Part shown: positions 1-8,435 of the stretch, one piece after another
Numbering within the stretch: the first letter of the stretch is position 1
Layout of the letters: every line of letters starts with the position of its first letter
Origin: Clostridiaceae bacterium
GTDB taxonomy: Bacteria > Bacillota > Clostridia > Oscillospirales > Acutalibacteraceae
Direction of reading: 5' to 3'
Length of the DNA: 33,063 nucleotides
Assembly (NCBI GenBank): GCA_016288315.1
Contig: JAEEYU010000068.1
Coordinates: 1-33,063, forward strand
Notes under the pieces: generated by a model
Told to the model about the DNA's origin: nothing
What the model saw: only the letters and a program-made list of their open reading frames with translations
The model's database searches: none
Program-made: the position numbers and the translations under genes

Positions 1-28
1 GACAGAAGAAAAAACAGGAACTGATTTT

Positions 29-739
29 ATGCAGAAGCTGCTTGGTTACATAAGGTCCGCCGTGCAGGATTACAATATGATTGAAGACGGCGACCGCATA
101 GCCGTCGGACTTTCGGGCGGTAAGGATTCAGTAGCCCTTCTTGCGTCCCTCGCAAAGCTGCGTTCCTTCTACCCCAAAAAGTTCGACCTCGTTGCAATAA
201 CGCTCGATATGCGTTTCGGCAAAGAGGATACCGATTACTCCGCGCTCGAAAAGCTCTGCGAAGACCTTGACGTGCCCTATGTAATAAAGCGCACTCAGCT
301 TGCGGAGATTATCTTCGACCTGCGCAAAGAGAGCAACCCCTGCAGTCTCTGTGCCCGTATGAGGCGCGGCATTCTGCACGACACGGCAAAAGAAAACGGC
401 TGCAACAAGCTGGCGCTCGGCCATCACCTCGACGATGTTGCCGAAACGTTTATGATGAATCTTTTAAGAGGCGGCACGGTTGACTGCTTCAGCCCCGTCA
501 CCTACCTCTCGCGCAAAGATTTGTATATGATACGCCCGATGATTTACGCCCGCGAGAGCGATTGCGCAAGGGCGGCAAGGCGCGGGGAGTTACCCGTTGT
601 CAAAAGCAAATGCCCGGCAGACGGAGTTACAGCCCGCGAGCAGGCAAAACAGCTTCTCAATTCGCTTGAAAAAGAATACGGTGATGTGCGCTCAAAAATT
701 ATCGGCGCCATGCAACGTAAAAATATAAACGGATATTAA
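29..739 (+). CDS. ttcA: TtcA-family tRNA 2-thiocytidine biosynthesis protein
   Basis: PP-loop ATPase of the TtcA/TilS superfamily, 236 residues. The SGGKDS P-loop that adenylates the target base is at residues 29-34. A CSLC pair (Cys105, Cys108) and a later lone Cys195 in SKCPAD match the three-cysteine pattern that holds the [4Fe-4S] cluster in TtcA enzymes. The LGHHLDD motif at about 130-136 is also typical. By family knowledge, TtcA thiolates cytidine 32 of certain tRNAs in the cytoplasm; this is a short clostridial form, so the exact tRNA target is not certain. The ATG follows an AGGAA-type SD site. The stop lies 13 bases before the next gene, so the two are probably co-transcribed. A related sulfur-transfer role on another RNA base is the main alternative. 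Confidence 0.85.
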   Translation: MQKLLGYIRSAVQDYNMIEDGDRIAVGLSGGKDSVALLASLAKLRSFYPKKFDLVAITLDMRFGKEDTDYSALEKLCEDLDVPYVIKRTQLAEIIFDLRKESNPCSLCARMRRGILHDTAKENGCNKLALGHHLDDVAETFMMNLLRGGTVDCFSPVTYLSRKDLYMIRPMIYARESDCARAARRGELPVVKSKCPADGVTAREQAKQLLNSLEKEYGDVRSKIIGAMQRKNINGY

Positions 740-752
740 GAAAGGGAAAACA

Positions 753-1970
753 GTGAAATATTTGGTTTTACTCTATGACGGAATGGCGGACTACCCCGTT
801 CCCGCCCTTGACGGCAAAACACCCATGGAGGTGGCAAAAAAACCGCTCTTCGACCGCCTTGCATCAAAAGGCGAGGTCGGCATTGTCCGCACGGTTGCAG
901 AGGGCTTAAAGCCCGGCAGCGATGTTGCAAACCTCAGCGTTATGGGCTACGACCCCGCAAAATACTACACCGGCAGGTCTCCGCTTGAGGCGGTCAGCAT
1001 AGGCGTTAAAATGGCGGAGGACGACATAGCGATGCGCTGCAACGTCGTCACCCTGAGCGATGAAGAAAACTACGACGACAAAACAATGGTTGACTACTCC
1101 GCAGGCGATATCACCAGCGAAGATGCGGCAGAACTCATAAAAGCCGTTCAGGAGCATTTCGGCGGCGGTGAATTTGATTTTTACAGCGGTGTAAGCTACC
1201 GCCATTGCCTTATTCATCACGGCGGAACAACCGAGCTCGGCAATATGACGCCCCCGCACGACATTTCCGGCAGGGTAGTGGGCGAGTATATCTCAAAGCA
1301 CCCCAACGCTCAAAAGCTTACCGCTATGATGCGCGAAAGCTACTCCTTCCTCAAAGACCACCCTGTCAACCTGCGCAGAATCTCCGAGGGCAAGCGCCCC
1401 GGCAACTCAATCTGGCTGTGGGGCGAGGGCACAAGCCCCAAGCTCGACAATTTTGAAAAACTGCACGGCGTCAAAGGCAGCGTAATCTCCGCTGTCGACC
1501 TTCTCAAAGGCATCGGCATTTCGGCAGGTATGGATGTTCCCGAGGTTGAGGGCGCAACAGGTTATATCGACACAAACTTTGAAGGCAAGGCGCAGGCGTG
1601 CGTTGACGAGTTTCGAAAAGGCAAGGATTTTGTCTATGTTCATTTTGAAGCACCCGACGAGTGCGGCCACCGCAACGAGCCGTTCAACAAGGTGCGCTCA
1701 ATAGAACTCATTGATGAGAAGGTTCTGCCCGTCGTTCTCGGCTACCTTGAAAACTGCGGCGATGATTACAAGATTATGATTCTGCCCGACCACCCCACAC
1801 CCATAGTCACAATGACTCACGCGGGCGACCCCGTTCCCTATATGATTTATCACAAAAACGGCGAGGTTGACAGCGGCGTTGCTTCAATAAACGAGAACTC
1901 CGCCAGGGCAACCGGCAATTATGTTGCCGTCGGTCACAATCTCATTCGCAAATTCTTCGGTGAAATATAA
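753..1970 (+). CDS. apgM: Cofactor-independent phosphoglycerate mutase-family protein (ApgM type); possible homoserine kinase
   Basis: A 405-residue member of the alkaline-phosphatase/iPGM superfamily, archaeal ApgM type. The N-terminal YDGMADYP motif supplies a metal-binding aspartate (Asp9). Ser62 in ANLSVMGYDP fits the phosphorylated serine, and late DECGH, DHPTP and THAGDPVPY motifs supply the remaining metal ligands. The usual annotation is 3-phosphoglycerate/2-phosphoglycerate interconversion in glycolysis. From memory, some bacterial members of this subfamily have been assigned as non-orthologous homoserine kinases; the O-acetylhomoserine sulfhydrylase gene 17 bases downstream makes that plausible here. 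It starts with GTG, preceded by AAGGGA. The family is certain; the substrate is not. Confidence 0.85.
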   Translation: MKYLVLLYDGMADYPVPALDGKTPMEVAKKPLFDRLASKGEVGIVRTVAEGLKPGSDVANLSVMGYDPAKYYTGRSPLEAVSIGVKMAEDDIAMRCNVVTLSDEENYDDKTMVDYSAGDITSEDAAELIKAVQEHFGGGEFDFYSGVSYRHCLIHHGGTTELGNMTPPHDISGRVVGEYISKHPNAQKLTAMMRESYSFLKDHPVNLRRISEGKRPGNSIWLWGEGTSPKLDNFEKLHGVKGSVISAVDLLKGIGISAGMDVPEVEGATGYIDTNFEGKAQACVDEFRKGKDFVYVHFEAPDECGHRNEPFNKVRSIELIDEKVLPVVLGYLENCGDDYKIMILPDHPTPIVTMTHAGDPVPYMIYHKNGEVDSGVASINENSARATGNYVAVGHNLIRKFFGEI

Positions 1971-1987
1971 TCAGGAGGATATATATA

Positions 1988-3271
1988 ATGAAAAAATATA
2001 AAATAAACACCAACTGCCTTCACGCGGGCTACAGCCCGAAAAACGGCGAGCCCAGAGTTCTGCCCGTTTACCAGAGCACAACCTATAAATACGACTCAAG
2101 CGTTGAGATGGGTCAGCTTTTCGACCTCGAAAAAAGCGGCTATTTTTATACCCGCCTTGCAAACCCGACCAACGACGCCGTAGCGGCGAAGATTGCCGCC
2201 CTTGAAGGCGGTGTTGGCGCAATGCTCACATCCTCCGGCCAGGCGGCATCGTTCTACTCCGTTTTCAACGTTGCCTCCGCAGGCGACCACGTCATTTCAT
2301 CCTCCGCTATCTACGGCGGCACCTTCAACCTCTTCAACGTCACAATGCGCAAGCTCGGCATCGAGTTTACCTTCCTGCGCCCCGACGCCACCGAGGAGGA
2401 GCTAAACGCCGCTTTCAGAGATAACACAAAGGCGGTCTTTGCCGAAACGCTCTCAAACCCCTCGCTTCACGTTCTTGACATTGAGATGTATGCAAAATGC
2501 GCCCACGCTCACGGCGTTCCCCTCATTGTTGACAACACCTTCCCCACTCCCATCAACTGCCGCCCCTTCGAGTTCGGAGCGGATATAATAGTTCACTCAA
2601 CCACGAAATATATGGACGGTCACGCCACAAGCGTTGGCGGAGTAGTTGTTGACAGCGGCAACTTCGACTGGAATCAGAACGACAAATTCCCCGGTCTCAC
2701 CACTCCCGACGAGTCATATCACGGCATTACCTATACCGAAAAATTCGGCAGAGCGGCTTACATCACAAAGGCGATGAGCCAGCTTATGCGCGACCTCGGC
2801 TCAATCCCCGCGCCGCAGAACGCTTTCCTTCTCAACCTGGGTCTCGAAACCCTATTCCTGCGTGTTGAAAGGCACTGCTCCAACGCACTTAAAGTCGCGC
2901 AGTTCCTCGAAAACAGCGGGTTCGTCAACGAGGTTACATACCCCGGTCTTGAAGGCAACAAAGATTACGCCCTCGCCAGGAAGTATATGCCCAACGGCAC
3001 AAGCGGCGTCATCTCCTTCAGAATCAAGGGCGGAAGAGAAGCCGCAACAAAGTTCATGGATTCGCTCGAACTCGCTTCAATAGTCACCCACGTTGCCGAC
3101 TGCCGCACCTGCTGCCTGCACCCCGCAAGCACAACCCACCGCCAGCTTTCGGCACAGGAGCTTGAGGACTGCGGCGTCTATGAGGATCTCATAAGATTCT
3201 CCGTCGGCATTGAAGATGTTGACGACATCATTGACGACGTTAAACAGGCGCTCGAAAAATCCGCTCAATAA
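1988..3271 (+). CDS. metY: O-acetylhomoserine sulfhydrylase (O-acetylhomoserine aminocarboxypropyltransferase), MetY type
   Basis: PLP-dependent Cys/Met metabolism enzyme, 427 residues, the usual length for MetY. The cofactor lysine is Lys207 in VHSTTKYMDGHATSVGG. TSSGQAA near residue 82 and VDNTFPTP near 181 are the other family signatures. By family knowledge it makes homocysteine from O-acetylhomoserine and sulfide for methionine synthesis. A strong AGGAGG SD lies upstream of the ATG. It follows the ApgM-type gene by 17 bases, suggesting one transcript. No S-box or other methionine riboswitch is visible in the short upstream gap. Cystathionine gamma-synthase or gamma-lyase activity cannot be excluded, because these enzymes share the fold. 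Confidence 0.9.
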   Translation: MKKYKINTNCLHAGYSPKNGEPRVLPVYQSTTYKYDSSVEMGQLFDLEKSGYFYTRLANPTNDAVAAKIAALEGGVGAMLTSSGQAASFYSVFNVASAGDHVISSSAIYGGTFNLFNVTMRKLGIEFTFLRPDATEEELNAAFRDNTKAVFAETLSNPSLHVLDIEMYAKCAHAHGVPLIVDNTFPTPINCRPFEFGADIIVHSTTKYMDGHATSVGGVVVDSGNFDWNQNDKFPGLTTPDESYHGITYTEKFGRAAYITKAMSQLMRDLGSIPAPQNAFLLNLGLETLFLRVERHCSNALKVAQFLENSGFVNEVTYPGLEGNKDYALARKYMPNGTSGVISFRIKGGREAATKFMDSLELASIVTHVADCRTCCLHPASTTHRQLSAQELEDCGVYEDLIRFSVGIEDVDDIIDDVKQALEKSAQ

Positions 3272-3302
3272 ATATTACATTAATAATAAATGTGTATTTT
3301 TG

Positions 3303-3332
3303 CCGTCCGCTTCCCTCCGGGGGAGCGGGCGG
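3303..3332. terminator. Strong GC-rich hairpin after metY (atypical terminator)
   Basis: The arms CCGTCCGCTTCCC and GGGAGCGGGCGG pair nearly completely around a tiny loop, with a few G-U pairs. It lies 31 bases after the metY stop. No U-tract follows it on the plus strand (TTACAGC follows); a T-run lies before it instead. It may act as an mRNA 3' end stabiliser or a non-canonical terminator. Confidence 0.5.
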
Positions 3333-3455
3333 TTACAGCTTATAAAGAACATATTTCAGCCCCGGAAAAGCACCGTTTTTGCCGTCAAAATACCCTTTTA
3401 AAATGCCTTCCGATGTCAGAAAATCACTTGCGAAAGGCACTGAATTCTGCCTCGA

Positions 3456-3556
3456 AAAAAATTCACGGTTAATTTACATTTTAACAAAACTCAACAAAAA
3501 CCTAAAAATCTGTTTATTATTTATCTCGTTCACAAAAAATTCACATTTAATTTACA
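3456..3556. repeat. Near-identical 23-bp direct repeat, 78-bp period
   Basis: Copies at 3456-3478 and 3534-3556 share AAAAAATTCAC, then two differing bases (GG or AT), then TTAATTTACA. That is 21 of 23 identical positions. Both lie in the AT-rich region upstream of the secreted-protein gene. They could be operator sites or remnants of a local duplication. Confidence 0.6.
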
Positions 3557-3579
3557 ATTATTTAATATTCTTGCATACT
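3551..3579 (+). promoter_or_regulatory. Candidate promoter for the secreted dockerin protein
   Basis: TTTACA (3551-3556), 17 bases, then CATACT (3574-3579). The -35 has one mismatch to consensus and the -10 has two. The predicted transcript would have a leader of about 80 bases. The -35 lies in the second copy of the direct repeat. This is a weak call. Confidence 0.3.
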
Positions 3580-3664
3580 TCCTACAACAACCCGCCCTTA
3601 TTATAAAAACGACCTTATAACAGGCGCGGTTTATAACTGCGCGTTAAATCTACGGAGGTGCACT

Positions 3665-6600
3665 ATGAAAAAGAAAGCAACCAGAATCCTGGCTATGCTG
3701 CTTGTGTTCGTAATGCTCGTTTCCGCTTCATGCGTAACGGCATTCGCAAAACTTGCAGACATTTCCACTCCCTACCAGGATGAAAACGGTAAGTATTACT
3801 TTACTTACGAACAGTCAGGCACATACATCATGAACCTGCTTGATGAACTCCTTTCCACGGTTAACCAAGGTAAGGATATGTATTTCGATCTTAAGATCGC
3901 AAGTTACACCCTTACTCTTCAATCCTATGACAAAGCTCTTCAGTCTGTTTATGACTTCAGAAAATCAGGCCTTATCAACGCCGCGGTTACCCTCGGTGTT
4001 GCGGGCAGCCTGAGAGACCTCAACGTTGACCGTCTTAACGGTTACACCAAGAGAGGCGACACCAACAAGTGGGACTATGAGTGTCTCTACAACCTTGTCG
4101 GTTTCCTCTATGATAACAGAGGCGTTCTGCGCGACATAGCCAACGGCTCATTCGGCTGGGGTCTTATCGACAACTTCGTTGACCTTCCCGAGCTCATCCT
4201 TGACCTTGACGGCTACCTTGCAAACCTTGCATACACCAAGGTTGAAGAACTCGCCGGCAAAGAAGAGGGCGCAGAAGGTTCGGGCACAACAGCCACAACC
4301 TACGACCCCAAGGGCAAAGATGTTGACCGCGCAATCAACGACATCCTCCTCTGGCTCTTCAACACAAAGCTTCCCGAGCTCGTCAACTTCGACGGCACAC
4401 TCGGTCTTTCAATGAACGACATCAACGTTACATCCACCTCTCTTTACAACATGGTTCACAATGTCATTGAGGCGGCTCTGAGCAACCTTGCAGTTCCGCT
4501 TCTTAAGGATGTTCTTCTTGATGCATTCGGAATCGAAACCTCTGAAGCGTTCCCGAACGGCACCGAAGACCAGATGGACAATTCCACCCTCAACCTGGTT
4601 GTCGGCCTTATCGAAGGTCTTCTCATCGACCCCGATGATGAAACAGCAACAAAACCCGACTACACAGGCGTTACCACACCCGGCGCGAAGATTGAAGCTC
4701 TTCTTACATGGTTCTTCGCTGACGGCGGTATGTCAAAATACATCGTTATCGATAACAACGGTCTTGCTCTTACAGACGACTTCGTTGACCTTCTTTACAA
4801 AGTAGCCCGTATCGGCATCCCGATGCTTTCAGGTATGGACTTCGGCACTCTTCCCAAAGAGATGCTCCACGCAGACGAGCTCAACGAGGTTGACCCCGTC
4901 ACAGGCGAACCCCTCATTTCAGACAGCCAGTGCATAGCAATCCTGCTCAACATGCTCTTCTCGAACATTCTTCAGGGTTACTACTGCAACCCCAACGCAA
5001 AGACTGTTTCCGAAATCGGCGCATACTGCCTTGCATCACTCTGCGCACGTATTCTTCCGCAGTATAACTACATGGAACAGCTCGAAGCCAACTGGGAACC
5101 CAACCACCAGATTACCGGCATTGACGGCAACACCATTTCCGCTCTTCCCTTCACCTCAACCTACACCGTAAACGGTCAGGTTGCAAACGGCAACGGCGGC
5201 TGGACTGCAACAAGCAGAACCTACACCATCCCCTATGCAGCGGTTGACATGGGCGTTACAATCGGTGTTTACTTCCTTGACGGTCTTATCACAGCCGACT
5301 TCTCACAGGTTCCCGGCCCCGGCACAGACGCTACGGTCCGTTTCGAAAAATTCGTCAAGGTTCTTATTGACTGGGCTGTTAACAAGTATCTTCCTCTCTT
5401 CAAAACAGCATACAATCTTGATTCAGCATACCCCAGCTACCAGTATATATGGAAAGAGATAGACGAAGTTCTCTTCGGTCTTATCCCCACATCCTGGCTT
5501 CCCGCTTCAATCACCGACCACACAATGGGCAGCGAGTTTACAACACAGGGTCAGGGCGGCAACGCCACAATGCAGCTCAAGATGAGCGGCGACCTTATCT
5601 GCGGCTGGCTTCTCGGCTCGGTAATGGACGTTGACCTTCAGCAGCTCGTATCCCTCTTCCAGAGAAACAACACCTCGGGCGCAGAACTCAATAATCCCAC
5701 CCTTACCGTTCTGTTAAGACTCATCGACAGAATCTTCTATGTTGCGCTCGGCAAATATGCAATTCTTCCCTCAAACGAAGGCTCAAGAAATGCTTACTCC
5801 ACCCCGACAACAATAACCTCGCTCGGTCAGGGCAACAACGGTCTTCTTAAAGACACCAACTTAGGCAACCTTGTTTACTATCTTGTTCAGGCACTCGGCG
5901 GCGGTTCAAGCTACAATATCAACGCAAAAGCAGTTCCCATCCTCAGAACGGCACTTCCGCTTATCATGGGCGCCGATTATATCAAGCCCTACCGCAAGAA
6001 CGTTCTTAACGTCGGTCAGGTAAGCGTCAGCGACCTTCGCGCCCTCATCGAAAAGATAAACGGCCAGGGCGGCGTTAAAATCCCCTACGGCGTAGCAAGC
6101 GTTGATGAAACAACCGAAGGCACATACTACTATCTCGACCAGAACTACAACCTTCAGACCGCAACACTTCCCGAAGATTATGTTGACGGCAGAACATATT
6201 ACTCAGAACAGTATGTAGTTGCGCAGAACATCGACAAGTTCACAAATTCCGCAACCTACAACAACAACACCGGCGTTTACAGCCAGAGCTATGTTTACAC
6301 TCCCGTAACTCTTGACGGTTCAAACTTCGTCAGCGGCGCAATCTACTGCTTACCCGAATTTGTAACCGCAACAGTTACAGAGACAACAAACGGCACATAC
6401 TTCACCTCACAGGATGCGAATTCCGCAGTTACTCTTCCCGATGCTTACAATGCAGAAACAACATATTACACACATCCCGAAGTAGTTCTCGGCGCATCCG
6501 ATGAAGGCAGCTACCTGTTAAGAACATACGCATACACCCCCGTAACCCTCAACGGTCAGGGCGGCGGATTCAACGAAAACAAAGTTTACTACAAGAAAGC

Positions 6601-8272
6601 ATTTACAGACGCTAACTTTAATTATATGGATGCTTACAACCCCTCAACCCACAGAATAGCAATGGGCGTTTACAAAGCATCCGGCACAGGTGTAGTAAAC
6701 GGCGTAGGCATTTACCAGACCTCCATTTCAAATCAGGACTTCATGGTATTCCGTAACCAGGAAGACTTCCCCGATGCACTTTACACATTCAACAACTTCA
6801 ACGACTTCATTGAAGATGCAGATGCGTTCATCGGCGAATACAACAGCTTCCTCCAGGAAATTAAAGACGCTGCAGATGAATGGAAAGCGGATGACCCCGC
6901 CGGCGACGGCATCAAGACAATTTATCCCTACTATTCATCAAGCGGCAACTATGACCGCAGAACAACCCAGTATGGCGTTACTCCCGCTGAATTCAACCAG
7001 CTTCAGGTAATCAAGGACTTCATCGCTCTTTACGGCGCAGGTTCATTTGTCACAGGCAAGCCCCTTGAATTCCTTTCAGCCGACAAAGATGCTTCCACAA
7101 CAAAGCGTCAGTGCGAAATTTACAAACAGTGGAATAAATACGCCAAACAGGTTATCAAGATGTCCAACAGACTCAACGAGTATTACGACGGCATCAACTA
7201 CTATCTCCAGACCGCTGAAGCAGCAAGAAAATCCTACAGCGACACAGTTGTTTACTCGCTGAGATGGGTAATGGAAAAACTCTGCGCAACAGCTTATAAC
7301 GGCGGCGAAAACGGCTACATCGATGAATTAACCGGCAACCGCGTTCCCACTTACACAGACAGAAGCTGGGCAGCGTTCAAAGCAGCTTATGAATGCGCTA
7401 TTGACGCTCTTGCACAGGTTCAGCTCAACCAGGCAAGCGCTAAAACAACTCAGTCAATGATTACGGCAGTTCGCTCCGGTCTTATTGAGGCATACTACGG
7501 CCTTACCAAAGCAGGCGACCTTGCAGATATGGTTCAGCTTTACAACGCAATAGTTCTTGCCAGAAGAACTCTTGCAGACCCCGCTCTTGACACAACCTAC
7601 ACAGCAGCTTCAATCAGCACTCTTCGCACAGTTCTCGGCCACGCAGTTGACCTCTTCGAATCTGTTGTTGAAGCAGACGAGCAAGACAGAGTTGACACTC
7701 AGACTGCAAGACTTAACACCGCAATCTCTAACCTCGTTTATCTTGTAGCTCCCAGCCTTGACATTGATGACAACTATGAAGGCGACCTCGACATCCCGCA
7801 GGATCAGACCTACAGCATCAACAACATCAAATACGGTTTCATCTACGGTATAGCTGAAGGTGACGGTCTTGTTCTTGACCCCGCAATGTTCAATGTCAAC
7901 GGTATCAATTCAGACTTCGTTAAGGTTATAGCTCAGACCTACGGTAACGGCACCGGCTCCTACATCCAGGCGAAGGACTCCAACGACTCAGTTAAGTTCA
8001 TCTACTTCGCAGTCCTCTTCGGCGATGTAAACGGCGACGCCCGTATCGACAGCACCGACAAGTCCTACATCCAGGCATATTCAATCCACGCAGCTAACAC
8101 AGGCCTTCTTGATGCAGACAACAACGGCGGCTCCTATCTCATGGCAGCAGACGTTGACGGCGACGGCAGCGTTACAGCTTCCGACGCGGCAGGCATCGGC
8201 CAGGTAGTTAACTACGAGGCGACTATCAACCAGGATTCAACCTTCGTCGGTTCAAGAGTTATCCCCGTATAA
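3665..8272 (+). CDS. Large secreted protein with FIVAR-like repeats and C-terminal dockerin-like module
   Basis: 1535 residues, beginning with a Sec signal peptide (basic KKK start, hydrophobic core at about 9-25, VTAFA cleavage region). I recognise no catalytic domain. Residues about 810-980 hold two copies of a Tyr/Thr-rich module, each with TLPEDY- or TLPDAY-like and YTPVTL motifs. Residues about 1228-1361 resemble two FIVAR-type helical units (a first marked by SWAAFKAAYECAIDAL). The C-terminus (about 1453-1519) has two F-hand calcium loops, DVNGDARIDSTD and DVDGDGSVTASD, as in type I dockerins, preceded by the short beta-rich segment that often sits before dockerins. The SD GGAGGTG before the ATG is strong, and Leu, Asn and Val codons are strongly biased, suggesting high expression. 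No cohesin gene is in view, so attachment to a scaffold is inference. The role is probably extracellular adhesion, structure or glycan handling. Confidence 0.85.
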   Translation: MKKKATRILAMLLVFVMLVSASCVTAFAKLADISTPYQDENGKYYFTYEQSGTYIMNLLDELLSTVNQGKDMYFDLKIASYTLTLQSYDKALQSVYDFRKSGLINAAVTLGVAGSLRDLNVDRLNGYTKRGDTNKWDYECLYNLVGFLYDNRGVLRDIANGSFGWGLIDNFVDLPELILDLDGYLANLAYTKVEELAGKEEGAEGSGTTATTYDPKGKDVDRAINDILLWLFNTKLPELVNFDGTLGLSMNDINVTSTSLYNMVHNVIEAALSNLAVPLLKDVLLDAFGIETSEAFPNGTEDQMDNSTLNLVVGLIEGLLIDPDDETATKPDYTGVTTPGAKIEALLTWFFADGGMSKYIVIDNNGLALTDDFVDLLYKVARIGIPMLSGMDFGTLPKEMLHADELNEVDPVTGEPLISDSQCIAILLNMLFSNILQGYYCNPNAKTVSEIGAYCLASLCARILPQYNYMEQLEANWEPNHQITGIDGNTISALPFTSTYTVNGQVANGNGGWTATSRTYTIPYAAVDMGVTIGVYFLDGLITADFSQVPGPGTDATVRFEKFVKVLIDWAVNKYLPLFKTAYNLDSAYPSYQYIWKEIDEVLFGLIPTSWLPASITDHTMGSEFTTQGQGGNATMQLKMSGDLICGWLLGSVMDVDLQQLVSLFQRNNTSGAELNNPTLTVLLRLIDRIFYVALGKYAILPSNEGSRNAYSTPTTITSLGQGNNGLLKDTNLGNLVYYLVQALGGGSSYNINAKAVPILRTALPLIMGADYIKPYRKNVLNVGQVSVSDLRALIEKINGQGGVKIPYGVASVDETTEGTYYYLDQNYNLQTATLPEDYVDGRTYYSEQYVVAQNIDKFTNSATYNNNTGVYSQSYVYTPVTLDGSNFVSGAIYCLPEFVTATVTETTNGTYFTSQDANSAVTLPDAYNAETTYYTHPEVVLGASDEGSYLLRTYAYTPVTLNGQGGGFNENKVYYKKAFTDANFNYMDAYNPSTHRIAMGVYKASGTGVVNGVGIYQTSISNQDFMVFRNQEDFPDALYTFNNFNDFIEDADAFIGEYNSFLQEIKDAADEWKADDPAGDGIKTIYPYYSSSGNYDRRTTQYGVTPAEFNQLQVIKDFIALYGAGSFVTGKPLEFLSADKDASTTKRQCEIYKQWNKYAKQVIKMSNRLNEYYDGINYYLQTAEAARKSYSDTVVYSLRWVMEKLCATAYNGGENGYIDELTGNRVPTYTDRSWAAFKAAYECAIDALAQVQLNQASAKTTQSMITAVRSGLIEAYYGLTKAGDLADMVQLYNAIVLARRTLADPALDTTYTAASISTLRTVLGHAVDLFESVVEADEQDRVDTQTARLNTAISNLVYLVAPSLDIDDNYEGDLDIPQDQTYSINNIKYGFIYGIAEGDGLVLDPAMFNVNGINSDFVKVIAQTYGNGTGSYIQAKDSNDSVKFIYFAVLFGDVNGDARIDSTDKSYIQAYSIHAANTGLLDADNNGGSYLMAADVDGDGSVTASDAAGIGQVVNYEATINQDSTFVGSRVIPV

Positions 8273-8297
8273 TAGCATAAAACCGGATAAACACACA

Positions 8298-8323
8298 AAG
8301 CCCTCCCGGAAACGGGAGGGCTT
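8298..8323 (+). terminator. Hairpin terminator 1 after the secreted dockerin protein
   Basis: A perfect 11-bp stem, AAGCCCTCCCG / CGGGAGGGCTT, closed by a GAAA tetraloop, 25 bases after the stop. The following tract is only moderately U-rich (CTTCGTTG). Confidence 0.8.
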
Positions 8324-8330
8324 CTTCGTT

Positions 8331-8360
8331 GCCGTAAACAGTGAGGCTTACGGCTTTTAT
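8331..8360 (+). terminator. Hairpin terminator 2, in tandem
   Basis: The stem GCCGTAA / TTACGGC has a 10-base loop and is followed by TTTTAT. It sits 7 bases after the first hairpin and would act as a back-up terminator on the plus strand. Confidence 0.6.
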
Positions 8361-8384
8361 AAATGGTCATCGGTCATTTCAGCC

Positions 8385-8411
8385 ATAAAAAAAGCTCCCC
8401 GAAGGGAGCTT
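8385..8411 (-). terminator. Terminator of the minus-strand secreted nuclease gene
   Basis: The stem AAGCTCCC / GGGAGCTT has a CGAA loop. On the minus strand it is followed by a run of six or more T residues. It lies 25 bases beyond the stop of the gene at 8436-10181. Confidence 0.85.
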
Positions 8412-8435
8412 GATTATTATTCATATTAATCCGTA

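Larger units (their letters stand above)
3272..3664. other. 393-base intergenic region with hairpin, direct repeat and leader of the secreted-protein gene
   Basis: There is no convincing gene here; short open frames lack SD sites and recognisable content. The left end holds a long GC-rich hairpin (3303-3332). The right two thirds are strongly AT-rich and contain a 23-bp direct repeat, a weak promoter candidate and an excellent SD site (GGAGGTG) ahead of the gene at 3665. Confidence 0.7.

Noticed and set aside
1971-1987. Methionine riboswitch (S-box) or T-box before metY
   Set aside because: Only 17 bases separate the genes, just enough for the SD; no leader RNA can fit.
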